Shown here: positions 33,002 to 41,143 of the stretch, piece after piece
Position numbering within the stretch: the first letter of the stretch is position 1
Layout: each line of letters starts with the position of its first letter
Source: a bacterium
GTDB lineage: Bacteria > SZUA-79 > Acidulodesulfobacterales > Acidulodesulfobacteraceae
Direction: 5' to 3'
NCBI GenBank assembly: GCA_021795355.1
Contig: JAJYPL010000001.1
Coordinates: forward strand, 62,001 to 126,000
DNA: 64,000 nt
The notes under the pieces: generated by a model
Database searches by the model: none
The model's input: only the letters and a program-made list of their open reading frames with translations
What the model was told of the DNA's origin: nothing
Translations under genes and position numbers: made by a program

Positions 33002-33727
33002 ATGGTGCATATGAATAATACGATCCAGCTTATAGTAATTGCAATAATTCCGGTTTTATTCGCCATTATACTTCACGAGGTCTCACACGGCTACGTAGCG
33101 CATATTTTCGGCGACGATACCGCTAAAAACGCCGGCAGGCTTACGCTTAATCCTATTAAGCATATCGACCCGTTCGGGACGATACTTCTTCCTTTATTAT
33201 TAATTTTGGTGGGTTCACCGTTTTTATTCGGCTATGCAAAACCTGTTCCGGTAAATTTTAACGGCTTAAAAAATCCGAAAAGAGATACGGGATTCGTTGC
33301 GGCTGCAGGACCGGCGACTAATTTTATCCTTGCTTTTATATGTTTTGTTTTTTTAAAGGTTATACTTTTTGAATTTCCGGTTATGAATTTATATCTTGCG
33401 TACTTTATAAGCCATCTCCACTTTCAGGCAGTCCACGGCGCCCCGGTTTTTAAATTTTTCGTTTATCCGGTAACTTTTATGCTTTTTATCGGTATCATGA
33501 TAAATATAATACTCGGAACTTTTAATTTGATACCTATTCCGCCTTTGGACGGCGGCAGGATAGCCGTCAGTCTTTTACCTGAGCCTTTTTCAGGCTATTT
33601 AAGCAAGTTAGAACCTTTCGGCATATTTTTAATTTTAATACTGCTTTTGATAGATCCGGGCAATTTTTTAGTGGTTTCTTTTAACTTTATAGTAAACGAT
33701 ATAGTTTTAAAAAATCTTTATTTTTAA
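33002..33727 (+). CDS. Site-2 protease family membrane metalloprotease (M50)
   Basis: 241 residues with about five TM helices. The zinc site is HEVSH (HExxH, about residue 25) in the first helix and NLIPIPPLDGGRI (about 180) in a later one. The FGYAKPVPVNFNGLKNPKRD stretch and lack of a PDZ domain place it in the short YwhC/Rv2869c-like group rather than RseP. It may cleave TM anchors of regulators. Divergent from the radical SAM/DUF2344 gene. A second ATG at 33011 is an equal start candidate. Confidence 0.88.
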   Translation: MVHMNNTIQLIVIAIIPVLFAIILHEVSHGYVAHIFGDDTAKNAGRLTLNPIKHIDPFGTILLPLLLILVGSPFLFGYAKPVPVNFNGLKNPKRDTGFVAAAGPATNFILAFICFVFLKVILFEFPVMNLYLAYFISHLHFQAVHGAPVFKFFVYPVTFMLFIGIMINIILGTFNLIPIPPLDGGRIAVSLLPEPFSGYLSKLEPFGIFLILILLLIDPGNFLVVSFNFIVNDIVLKNLYF

Positions 33728-33758
33728 CTAACCGTCTTTCTAAGCAAATAAAATGTAA

Positions 33759-33843
33759 GGAAAAGGTGTCTGATTTTATTTTCAAATACGTAACGGTTGA
33801 TTAACATAGAATTTATTTCGGAAAATTAATCCGACACTTTTTT
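33759..33843. repeat. About 85-bp inverted-repeat element (GGAAAAGGTGTC family)
   Basis: Starts GGAAAAGGTGTCTGATTT and ends AAATTAATCCGACAC with a T-run. The interior CGTAACGGTTGATTAACATA matches the interior of the copies at 48951 and 53290. It lies downstream of the M50 gene. Confidence 0.75.
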
Positions 33844-33847
33844 AAGT

Positions 33848-33885
33848 GTCATTGCGAGTCGCGAAGCGACGAAGCAATCTCGCTT
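33848..33885. repeat. ATTGCGAG-type palindromic repeat
   Basis: CATTGCGAGTCGCGAAGCGA followed by CGAAGCAATCTCGC contains the nested palindrome TCGCGAAGCGA. The same family is at 45516 and 58047. It directly follows the preceding element and ends 22 nt before scpA. Confidence 0.75.
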
Positions 33886-33906
33886 CTCTATATAGTATTT
33901 ATAATT

Positions 33907-34878
33907 ATGCAGTCGATTAAACGGCAAAATCCCGTAACAACTTCTTTAAATTCCTTTTATCCCAAAGTAAATATAGAAGCCTACAACGGACCATTAGACC
34001 TGCTTTTAACTTTAATTAAAAAAAATAAAATCAATATATACGATATTCCTATAGTTGAAATTACGAATCAGTATTTGGAAGCAATAGGCATAGACGAAAA
34101 AAGCGGACTTTTGACTCAGGAAGGAGATGCGGCGGACGAGATGAACGGCGGCGGCACCCTAAATTTAGATTCCGGCGGGGATTTCATAGTGATGGCGGCG
34201 CAGCTTATATATATTAAATCTGTAATGCTTCTGCCGAAACGCAATGCCGAAATAGGCGAAGACGATGACGGAGACATGGAAGATCCGCGAGCCGAACTGG
34301 CAGATATGCTTTTAGAGTACAAGAAAGTTAAAGAAGTTGCCGAATTTTTAAATAACCGCCCTATACTTGGGCGCGACGTTTTCGGAGTTAAAATTATTCA
34401 AAACGGTAATGATGAATATGAAGACGAAAACGGCGTTCTTATTACGCAAAATCTGAATAAAAACAACGGGGTCGTTTTTGAAGCAAATATATTCATACTT
34501 TCTAAATATTTTTACGATAAAATAAAGGAAGCCCAAAACAGGATAAGCGTATATGAAGTAGATAGAGAAAACTTTTCCGTAAAAGAAAAAATAATAGAAA
34601 TAATGGAGAAATTTAGCGATAATATTTATTATTTCGATAATTTTAACGCCGCAGGCAATACCGATGCTATTGCGCATACGGGAAATATAACTTTCGGAGT
34701 AATAGTAAAAAACAGCCGCACCAAAGATGAATTTTTTACGTATTTTCTTGCGGTATTAGAAATGGCAAGACTCCTACTTATAACCATAGACCAGTTTCAG
34801 TTATTCGGCGATATATACATTGCTCCCGTTTCCGGCAGTCTCGATACGTACCGTTCAAAAATAGCCAGCATGAACTAA
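33907..34878 (+). CDS. scpA: Segregation and condensation protein A
   Basis: Kleisin subunit of the SMC-ScpAB condensin. The N-terminal YNGPLDLLLTLIKKNKINIYDIPI is the family signature, MAAQLIYIKSVMLLPK the SMC-neck-binding helix, and the C-terminal winged helix includes FFTYFLAVLEMARLLLITIDQFQLFGDI. At 323 residues it is longer than typical (about 250) because of acidic, Gly-rich inserts at about 75-95 and 120-150. No scpB follows. Confidence 0.92.
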   Translation: MQSIKRQNPVTTSLNSFYPKVNIEAYNGPLDLLLTLIKKNKINIYDIPIVEITNQYLEAIGIDEKSGLLTQEGDAADEMNGGGTLNLDSGGDFIVMAAQLIYIKSVMLLPKRNAEIGEDDDGDMEDPRAELADMLLEYKKVKEVAEFLNNRPILGRDVFGVKIIQNGNDEYEDENGVLITQNLNKNNGVVFEANIFILSKYFYDKIKEAQNRISVYEVDRENFSVKEKIIEIMEKFSDNIYYFDNFNAAGNTDAIAHTGNITFGVIVKNSRTKDEFFTYFLAVLEMARLLLITIDQFQLFGDIYIAPVSGSLDTYRSKIASMN

Positions 34879-34887
34879 TTTAATAGA

Positions 34888-35778
34888 TTAATCGTCGTTG
34901 GAAATAGCCAATTCTGCGGTTTTTCTGTTTAATATGCGGTATTCGCCGGAAGGAAGGTCTCCAATATAAAGTCCGCCTATTCTTACTCTTTTCAGCATTA
35001 AAATCTTAAGATTAAAAAACTCCATAAGGCGTCTTATTTCACGATTTTTTCCGTGGGTTAAATCAACCGACAGTATAAATTTATTAGGATTTTTTCTTAC
35101 TATTCTTACGTAGTCCGGTTTTAAAAGACCGGTTTCTTCAAGTCTGACGCCTTTTTTTATCCTGTTGAAAAGGTCGGCGGTCAGCTCGCCTTTAACTTCT
35201 ACTATATAGGTTTTTAATACGTCGAACTTAGGATGGGTTAATTTATATGAAAAATCGCCGTCGTTGGTAAGTATCAGCATGCCCTCGCTCATAAAGTCAA
35301 GCCTTCCCGCCGGAAATATATGCTTGTATTTCAAGGTTTCTTTCTTAACTAATTCCATGACGGTTTTAAAGCCTTCTTCCGATTTTACGGCGGTAATATA
35401 ACCTTGAGGCTTGTTAAGCATTATATAAATTTTAGGTTCTTCTTTAAATTTAATTTTTTTGCCGTCAACGGAAACTTCGTCGCCCGGTTTTACCGAGACG
35501 GCGAGTTTATTTATTTTTTTTCCGTTTATGACGACTCTGCCCTCTTCGATAATTTCGTCGGCATTTCTCCTTGAAACGCCGGTATGCATAGCTATAAATT
35601 TATTCAGCCTTGTTTCTGCTGTTCCTGCGTCGGACTTAGGTGAGACTGACCTTGCTTTTAGGATTTTACTATTACTATTACTATTAGTCGATTTAGAAGC
35701 ATCGGTAGATTTGCGAGTATGATTAGAGGGCTTAATTGACTTAGAAATATTAGAATTTATTTTTTTTTCTTTTGTCAA
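34888..35778 (-). CDS. RsuA-family pseudouridine synthase (RluB-like)
   Basis: Converts uridine to pseudouridine in rRNA. 296 residues: a Ser/Lys-rich N-terminal tail (about 50 residues), S4 RNA-binding domain ([32 protein letters not shown]), then the catalytic domain with Asp in [19 protein letters not shown] (about residue 165) and [26 protein letters not shown]. Closest in pattern to RluB; RluE/RluF/RsuA are not excluded. Its start overlaps the thiG stop by 4 nt, making it the last gene of the thiamine operon. Confidence 0.9.
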   Translation of the reverse strand: MTKEKKINSNISKSIKPSNHTRKSTDASKSTNSNSNSKILKARSVSPKSDAGTAETRLNKFIAMHTGVSRRNADEIIEEGRVVINGKKINKLAVSVKPGDEVSVDGKKIKFKEEPKIYIMLNKPQGYITAVKSEEGFKTVMELVKKETLKYKHIFPAGRLDFMSEGMLILTNDGDFSYKLTHPKFDVLKTYIVEVKGELTADLFNRIKKGVRLEETGLLKPDYVRIVRKNPNKFILSVDLTHGKNREIRRLMEFFNLKILMLKRVRIGGLYIGDLPSGEYRILNRKTAELAISNDD

Positions 35779-36557
35779 AATACTATTCCCTCCATTTGGG
35801 TCGAAGCCTGAGCATAAAGCTTCATAGGAATCCGCCCCGATAGATACGCAAGCCTTCCGGCTTCGACTGCTTTTTTCATGGCATCGGCCATATTAACAGG
35901 ATTAGCGGCTCCCGCTATCGCCGTATTAATAAGAATGCCGTCTACGCCGAGTTCCATGGTTTTACACGCATCGGAAGCCGTTCCTACGCCCGCGTCCACT
36001 ATTATGGGAACGGAAACGGTTTCTTTAATTATTTTTATATTGTAAGGATTTCTTATGCCTAAACCGGAACCTATAGGCGAAGCAAGAGGCATAACTACCG
36101 GACATCCTATATCTTCAAGTTTTTTTGCAAGTACCGGGTCGTCCATCATATAAGGCATAACGGTAAATCCTTCTTTTACTAAAATTTTTGCCGCTTTTAA
36201 CAGTTCTTCGTTGTCGGGATACAGTGTCTTTTGGTCGCCTATTACTTCCAATTTCACGAGGTCAGTTCTGAAAACGTCTAATTCTCTTGCAAGCCTCAAA
36301 GTGTTTACCGCATCTTCCGCCGTGTAACAGCCTGCGGTATTCGGCAGAAGAATATATTTATCCAAGTCTATATAAGACAGTAAATTTTCTTTGGCGTTAA
36401 AATCAATTCTCCTAACCGCAACGGTTATTATTTCTGCGCCTGAAACATCAGCCGCCTCTTTCATCGTTTGAAAATCGGGATATTTTCCCGTTCCTATAAG
36501 CAGCCTCGATTTAAACTCGTATTTTCCTATCTTTAAAATATCTTTGTCTTTTTCCAT
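35775..36557 (-). CDS. thiG: Thiazole synthase
   Basis: Forms the thiazole phosphate of thiamine from 1-deoxy-D-xylulose 5-phosphate, ThiS thiocarboxylate and 2-iminoacetate. The 260-residue TIM barrel has [14 protein letters not shown] at the start, the active-site Lys in [31 protein letters not shown] and [11 protein letters not shown]. Lies between thiS and the pseudouridine synthase gene. Its iminoacetate donor is normally ThiH or ThiO; neither is seen in the window, while a CofH-like enzyme starts the same operon. Confidence 0.95.
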   Translation of the reverse strand: MEKDKDILKIGKYEFKSRLLIGTGKYPDFQTMKEAADVSGAEIITVAVRRIDFNAKENLLSYIDLDKYILLPNTAGCYTAEDAVNTLRLARELDVFRTDLVKLEVIGDQKTLYPDNEELLKAAKILVKEGFTVMPYMMDDPVLAKKLEDIGCPVVMPLASPIGSGLGIRNPYNIKIIKETVSVPIIVDAGVGTASDACKTMELGVDGILINTAIAGAANPVNMADAMKKAVEAGRLAYLSGRIPMKLYAQASTQMEGIVF

Positions 36558-36589
36558 ATTTTTTAAATCATCCTCCTATTTTAAATTTA

Positions 36590-36615
36590 TAATAAATAAA
36601 TCTGACACCTTTAAA
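36590..36615. repeat. Half copy of the GGTGTC repeat between thiS and thiG
   Basis: AATAAATAAATCTGACACCTTT matches the right arm of the inverted-repeat family. Confidence 0.55.
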
Positions 36616-36625
36616 AATACAACAT

Positions 36626-36829
36626 TTATCCGCCGGGGGCGATAGTTACCATGTCTATTTTGTCGTTCTCGTTTAACTTGAATTCTGCGTAAGAACTTTT
36701 TGAAACTATTGTTTTATTAACCGCTACCGCCGTGCTTTTTATATCAAGTTTTAGTTCGTCGATTAATTTTTGAATAGTAATTCCGTTTTGTTCTATGTTG
36801 TATTCGTTTCCGTTTAATTCGATTTTCAT
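36626..36829 (-). CDS. thiS: Sulfur carrier protein ThiS
   Basis: 67-residue ubiquitin-like carrier; the C-terminal Gly-Gly (VTIAPGG) is adenylated and thiocarboxylated to donate sulfur to thiazole. MKIELNGNEYNI and TAVAVNKTIV fit the family. Second gene of the TPP-controlled operon, about 40 nt after the CofH-like gene and 68 nt before thiG. Confidence 0.93.
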   Translation of the reverse strand: MKIELNGNEYNIEQNGITIQKLIDELKLDIKSTAVAVNKTIVSKSSYAEFKLNENDKIDMVTIAPGG

Positions 36830-36861
36830 AAAATTTTATTCTATATTTTTTAAATTTCTAT

Positions 36862-36938
36862 CGGAAAAGTCAGATTAATTTTCCGTGAACCACCCCGTCG
36901 GCCTTTGGCCGACACCCCTCCTTAAAAAGGAGCGGAGC
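36862..36938. repeat. Composite repeat inside the 3' end of the CofH-like gene
   Basis: Left part GGAAAAGTCAGATTAATTTT is a degenerate arm of the GGTGTC element. The right part (36889-36938, CCACCCCGTCGGCCTTTGGC then CGACACCCCTCCTTAAAAAGG) is a second repeat also present at 50252-50300, again next to a GGTGTC half copy. Confidence 0.75.
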
Positions 36939-38150
36939 TAATACTGCGCTGCCCATTGCATTATTTTTATAGATATAATTATATACGGTATCTCGTCTGA
37001 TAGGAATTTTGCCGGCTTGTTTTATTAAATTTATAATTTCGTTTTCCTCTAAAAATTCTCCGAATTTACCGCCGGCGCTTTTAGTTATATTTTCTTCCAT
37101 TAAAGTTCCGCCGAAATCGTTAATGCCGCATTCCAGAGATTTTAAAGCCGCAGGCACCCCTATTTTAGGCCAGCTGGTCTGAACATTTTTAAAGTTGTCC
37201 AAAAATATCCTTAAAATTGCATAAAATTTAAACACTTTTTTTTCGTGCACTATTTCTTTTCTATATATATCATCATTATCTGCATTATCTATCATCCTAT
37301 CTTTTCTATCTATCTTGTCCATCGACTTTCCTAAAGACGTTTTAGGCGAAATAAACGGCAGAGCGATAAATTCGGTAAATCCTCCGGTTTCATCCTGTAT
37401 CCGTCTTATAATGCTTAAATGATAAGCAAGGTCATTGCTTGATTCTATATGTCCGAAAAGTACCGTAGCCGATGTTTTAACTCCAAGCTTATGCGCCGTT
37501 TTTATTATTTCGACCCACTCCGCCGTATTTATCTTTTGCGGACATATCTTTTTTCTGGTTTCTTCGGCTAAAATTTCGGCAGCGGTTCCAGGCATTGAAT
37601 TAACGCCGCACTCAACCAATTTTTCGATAACCTGCGCATAAGCCGTTCCCGTCATGATAGACAGTTCGTAAATTTCCTGCGGCGAAAAAGCATGTATATG
37701 AAGTTTAGGAAAATTATTTCTTACAGTTTTAATTAAATTAAAGTAATAATCGGGATTATTTTTCAATTCCGGATTTATCCCGCCGGTTACGCATATTTCG
37801 TCAATGCCGATGCTTTCTACGCCCTCAGAAATTTTCTCGATTATCTTATCGTAATCTAATAAAAAAGCGTCTTTTGAATTTTTTGTTCTTTTATATCCGC
37901 AAAATCTGCAATTTAAACTGCAAATATTCGTGAAATTAATATTTCTGTTAACGACGTAAGAAACTTTATCCGAATTAATTCTTTTATTCAGCGTATCGGC
38001 GGTAAAAATAATTTCCCCGGCTGCTTTCTCGTCTTTATTTTCGAGTAAAATAAGCAATTCCTCGTTATCGAGCCTTTCTCCCGATAAAGCTTTTTGCAAA
38101 ATATCGCCGGTTAATATTTTATCTGTTTTATTATTCGATTGATAATGCAT
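36870..38150 (-). CDS. CofH-like radical SAM enzyme, candidate iminoacetate source for thiamine
   Basis: 426 residues. The radical SAM triad CSLNCRFC (about 77-84) is followed by GGINPE, HIHAFSPQEI, MPGTAAEIL, ICPQKINTAEW, SATVLFGHIES, GGFTEFIALPF, VQTSWPKIG and GINDFGGTLMEENITKSAGG. This series is that of CofH (FO synthase subunit 2), not MqnE or MqnC (which have GGGAEI). CofH cleaves tyrosine, adding a hydroxybenzyl group to a pyrimidine and releasing 2-iminoacetate, the ThiG substrate. It heads the TPP-riboswitch operon with thiS and thiG, where thiH or thiO normally stands; no cofG/C/D/E is in the window. The last roughly 22 residues come from an inserted repeat. Confidence 0.85.
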   Translation of the reverse strand: MHYQSNNKTDKILTGDILQKALSGERLDNEELLILLENKDEKAAGEIIFTADTLNKRINSDKVSYVVNRNINFTNICSLNCRFCGYKRTKNSKDAFLLDYDKIIEKISEGVESIGIDEICVTGGINPELKNNPDYYFNLIKTVRNNFPKLHIHAFSPQEIYELSIMTGTAYAQVIEKLVECGVNSMPGTAAEILAEETRKKICPQKINTAEWVEIIKTAHKLGVKTSATVLFGHIESSNDLAYHLSIIRRIQDETGGFTEFIALPFISPKTSLGKSMDKIDRKDRMIDNADNDDIYRKEIVHEKKVFKFYAILRIFLDNFKNVQTSWPKIGVPAALKSLECGINDFGGTLMEENITKSAGGKFGEFLEENEIINLIKQAGKIPIRRDTVYNYIYKNNAMGSAVLAPLLFKEGCRPKADGVVHGKLI

Positions 38151-38251
38151 TTAGTATATCTGTATATATTCCAATATATCTTGATGTTTTGCAATAAATT
38201 AATCGCTGCCGCAATAATTCATCGATTAAAATAAATACGCCGAACCTGAAG

Positions 38252-38275
38252 AAAAGCTATAAATATATAGCTTTT
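38252..38275 (-). promoter_or_regulatory. AT hairpin downstream of the TPP aptamer
   Basis: AAAAGCTATA pairs exactly with TATAGCTTTT and the hairpin ends in a T-run on the minus strand, 45 nt after the aptamer and about 100 nt before the start codon. It could be part of the expression platform or a weak terminator. Confidence 0.4.
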
Positions 38276-38318
38276 AGGAAGAAAAACGCCGGAAAGAAAT
38301 AATAAATGCGAAAAATAG

Positions 38319-38415
38319 TTTCTTCCCTACGACGGCATTATCCGTATCAGGTTCAAAGGGTTGCGTGCTTTAACGGCTACGCTCTCAGCCATAGTTCAAT
38401 ATACGGCACCCCTGT
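38319..38415 (-). ncRNA. TPP riboswitch (THI element)
   Basis: Read on the minus strand the conserved blocks appear in order: AGGGGTGCC, GGCTGAGAG, ACCCTTTGAACCTGAT, GGATAATGCCG and CGTAGGGAAG. These form the P2-P5 core that binds thiamine pyrophosphate. It lies 170 nt upstream of the CofH-like gene and should repress that gene, thiS and thiG when TPP is plentiful. The rest of the 313-nt gap holds the platform hairpin and the promoter. Confidence 0.95.
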
Positions 38416-38451
38416 TTTTATTTCGATATAGATAAAATAAAAACTTAATAA

Positions 38452-38480
38452 ATTATACCATTATTACTTTATAATTCCAA
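38452..38480 (-). promoter_or_regulatory. Promoter of the riboswitch operon
   Basis: Minus strand TTGGAA (38480-38475), 17-nt spacer and a perfect TATAAT (38457-38452). It overlaps the 3' end of the neighbouring gene and would start transcription about 30 nt before the aptamer. Confidence 0.6.
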
Positions 38481-39234
38481 CTAAAAAACTTCTTTTTTTA
38501 TTGTTATAAACTTTTACGCATGAAACTTCAACCGTTAAAACGCCGCGTTTTGCTTTTAAAGGAATAAAATCGTAAGACAGAAAAACGGATTTTTTAATAT
38601 GCCCGAATGTTCCCGTTCTTTTATTTATAAACTTTTCCGCTTTTTTTGCAGGAACTTTTAAAAAATTAAATTTTCCTGCGTTTTTATAAACTATCGTTAA
38701 ATTTTTGGAAAAATAATATATATTTCCGTGCTCTATTTTTACGAAATTTATATTCCTGTCTATTCTCATGCCGTTCATTATAACTTTATTTTGATTGCGG
38801 TACGTTAAATAGAAACCGCCTTTATTTATTATATAGCCTCCGAGCGATGCTCTTACGTAATTTTTAAAATATTTTACGGAATCGACGTATTCCATAAGTT
38901 TATTTAACCTTGCTTTATCTTTCGAATATAATTTATTCCATAAAAAAACGTTATTCCTGTCATGCTTATACTTTGCCGGATTTACTATTTTTATATAGGT
39001 TATTATATCGTTTTTATTTATAGCCTGTCCTTGCGCTTTTAAATAAAGCGCATAAATTATAGGATTTGAAGCGTAAACTCCGCTGCATGCCGTGCTGCCG
39101 TTTCCGTCGGCAAAAGACTTAATTGCTGACACAGGATTAAAATTAAGAAATAAAATTGCCGATAGCGCTAAAATTAATAATAACGAGGCGTTAAAAATAG
39201 ACGTGCCTTGTTCAAACGTTTTATCCGCAGTCAT
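38464..39234 (-). CDS. Hypothetical membrane-anchored or secreted protein
   Basis: 256 residues with one N-terminal hydrophobic segment (about 13-33), a short Ser/Gly-rich piece with a cysteine (STACSG), and a basic beta-rich body (GGYIINKGGFYLTYRNQNKVIMNG, NKRTGTFGHIKKSVFLSYDF). Probably periplasmic. I do not recognise the family. It follows the T4SS cluster on the same strand but has its own promoter, so membership is uncertain. Confidence 0.7.
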   Translation of the reverse strand: MTADKTFEQGTSIFNASLLLILALSAILFLNFNPVSAIKSFADGNGSTACSGVYASNPIIYALYLKAQGQAINKNDIITYIKIVNPAKYKHDRNNVFLWNKLYSKDKARLNKLMEYVDSVKYFKNYVRASLGGYIINKGGFYLTYRNQNKVIMNGMRIDRNINFVKIEHGNIYYFSKNLTIVYKNAGKFNFLKVPAKKAEKFINKRTGTFGHIKKSVFLSYDFIPLKAKRGVLTVEVSCVKVYNNKKRSFLVGIIK

Positions 39235-39312
39235 TTTATGCTCCTTTGCTTTATATAATTAGTATTAGTATTAATTTTTAATTATTTTTTAAATGTTCAA
39301 TGAATTTACTTA

Positions 39313-39342
39313 ATTTTAATAAACTTTATTATAATTTGTCAA
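39313..39342 (-). promoter_or_regulatory. Promoter of the hypothetical gene at 38464-39234
   Basis: Minus strand TTGACA (39342-39337), 18-nt spacer, TAAAAT (39318-39313), about 80 nt before the start. It separates this gene from the T4SS transcript. Confidence 0.65.
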
Positions 39343-39380
39343 ATCAAATAATAACAACGTATATTTTTACCGTTTCTTAG

Positions 39381-39938
39381 TTATTTTAATAGCCTTCTGT
39401 AATAATTATAATACTTATAAACACGCATAATATAAATCTCCGTCTGCCGGTACGGCGGTATGATAAATTTCCGGCGATTTTTAACATATACCGTGCGGAC
39501 GGAATCGGGACCTGCGTTATAACAGGCTAAAGCGGGAACTGGTCTGAAACCGAAGCGTTTAAGGCAGTAGTGCAAATACTTTGCTCCGGCTATAATGTTC
39601 GATTCGGGATTTTCTACGTCTATGCCCATTTCTTCGCCGGTTTTAGGCATTACCTGCATAAGTCCTACTGCGCCTTTCGGACTTAACGCCCTTATATTAA
39701 AACCGCTTTCGGCTTTCATAACCGCTATAAAAAAAGAAAGAGGTATGCCGTATTTTTTTGAAGCGTAAACTACGGTTTCGGCTAATTTTTCTTGATTTAA
39801 ACCGTCGGCATAAGCCGGACTTGAAGAGTTTATAAAATTTATCAAAAAAATCCCGAATAAAGCTGAAAAAACAAAAAAAGAAGCTGAAAATCTTTTGATA
39901 AACTTTTCAATAAAATTTTTGCATGATATTAATAACAT
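39381..39938 (-). CDS. VirB1-like lytic transglycosylase
   Basis: 185 residues with a signal peptide (about 1-45, ending near SPAYA) and an SLT domain: catalytic Glu in VMKAESGFN (about 73), [20 protein letters not shown] and ALACYNAGP. Cleaves peptidoglycan locally so the secretion apparatus can cross it. Last recognisable T4SS gene in the cluster. Confidence 0.9.
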   Translation of the reverse strand: MLLISCKNFIEKFIKRFSASFFVFSALFGIFLINFINSSSPAYADGLNQEKLAETVVYASKKYGIPLSFFIAVMKAESGFNIRALSPKGAVGLMQVMPKTGEEMGIDVENPESNIIAGAKYLHYCLKRFGFRPVPALACYNAGPDSVRTVYVKNRRKFIIPPYRQTEIYIMRVYKYYNYYRRLLK

Positions 39939-39970
39939 TTTCTGTACCTAAAATTTCACAAAACTGCCGA

Positions 39971-40061
39971 CGGAAAAGGTGTCGGATTAATTTTTAGCAA
40001 ACAACTTTCTATTTCTGATTGACTATTCAGTATTCTGAAAATAAAATCCGACACCATTTCC
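39971..40061. repeat. 91-bp inverted-repeat element (GGAAAAGGTGTC family)
   Basis: Begins CGGAAAAGGTGTCGGATTAA and ends AAAATCCGACACCATTTCC, between the transglycosylase and lipoprotein genes of the T4SS cluster. Confidence 0.75.
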
Positions 40062-40112
40062 TCATGGCACCTCTTCCTCATTAAGCACTTTCGGCAATAT
40101 TAACCTGAATGT

Positions 40113-41105
40113 TCATAATCTGACGGGCAGTTTTATAAATTTTATTCCACCGTAACCGTTTTTATACAACGCTTCTATAAACAAAACCGTTTTACGCAAA
40201 TCCGGTTTGTTTCCACGATTTTTATTTTTTGAAATACAGATAAGTTTTCCGTTAATTTTGCTTAATCCGGATAAAACAAAGTAATTTTTATTTCCGCTTT
40301 TTTTAATATTTAATCTAAAAGGTATTTCGATATATTTATTTTTGACTGATTTTTTTAAAAGCAAAGGCTTATATCTTAGGGACGATTTATTAAAATTAGA
40401 CAGCGAAAACGCAATAATTTCCAAAATACCTTCGTATCTAACTCCGGTTATCTTTAAAACTATTTTGCCGCCGTCGGACTTGACGGTTTTGTCTAATTTA
40501 ATAAATAGCGGCGTTACTTCTTTTTCTTTTTGGTTTAATGGAAAGGCAGCAGCAGTTTTAGTTTTACTTTTTTTATTAGTGTTTTTAAATATCCCAGATT
40601 GGGCTTTCATTGTCTTTATGTTTGTATTATTAATATTGTTTATATTTTTCCCGGTTTTATTTTTAATACAGTATTCTCCTATCATAAAAGAAGGTTTGAT
40701 ATAGTAATTATTTGAGCCGGTTTGCTTATTTACAGCCTTATGCTTATCATTATTTCTATCCTTATGCCTGTACGTTTCTAAATAATCTAAATTCTTAATT
40801 TTTTTTCCGGATACTTTATTTAATTTTAAAGAATAGTATAATGCGTTGTTTTCCAGCGTCTCTTTAAGCTTTGCGTCTTTTTCATTATAGCCGGTTTCTT
40901 CATTTTTTTCTAAAAAAACACCATTTGCGGCATTACCGCTTCTGCCGTTATTATATGAATAGGCAGAATTATTGCTAAATAAAAAATTTGAAGCGCATCC
41001 GGAAAGAAAAAATTGTAAGGACAAAATTAAAGCAAAACATAAAATATATATCTTTAATTTAATAAATTTTTTGCTAATTATTATGTCTATATATTTGTTT
41101 TTCAT
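40113..41105 (-). CDS. Lipoprotein of the T4SS cluster
   Basis: 330 residues. An N-terminal hydrophobic helix ends in lipobox FLSGC (Cys about 37), so it should be anchored in a membrane on the periplasmic side. A low-complexity Asn/Lys-rich middle (about 40-190) precedes a beta-rich C-terminal domain (VTPLFIKLDKTVKSDGGKIVLKITGVRYEGILEI). VirB7-like proteins are tiny, so this would be a much larger functional counterpart at best. Placed after the VirB9-like gene. Confidence 0.65.
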   Translation of the reverse strand: MKNKYIDIIISKKFIKLKIYILCFALILSLQFFLSGCASNFLFSNNSAYSYNNGRSGNAANGVFLEKNEETGYNEKDAKLKETLENNALYYSLKLNKVSGKKIKNLDYLETYRHKDRNNDKHKAVNKQTGSNNYYIKPSFMIGEYCIKNKTGKNINNINNTNIKTMKAQSGIFKNTNKKSKTKTAAAFPLNQKEKEVTPLFIKLDKTVKSDGGKIVLKITGVRYEGILEIIAFSLSNFNKSSLRYKPLLLKKSVKNKYIEIPFRLNIKKSGNKNYFVLSGLSKINGKLICISKNKNRGNKPDLRKTVLFIEALYKNGYGGIKFIKLPVRL

Positions 41106-41143
41106 GATTTCATTTATTTTTGATTAAGATTTTTATATATCAA

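Noticed and set aside
32878-33066. N-terminal hydrophobic extension of the radical SAM/DUF2344 protein
   Set aside because: The open frame overlaps the start of the divergent M50 gene, contains the intergenic promoter, and family members begin near the ATG at 32877.
36870-38150. Call as MqnE (aminofutalosine synthase), given mqnC in the window
   Set aside because: It has PGTAAEIL, not GGGAEI, and the GGTLMEENIT block of CofH; position behind a TPP riboswitch with thiSG also argues against menaquinone synthesis.
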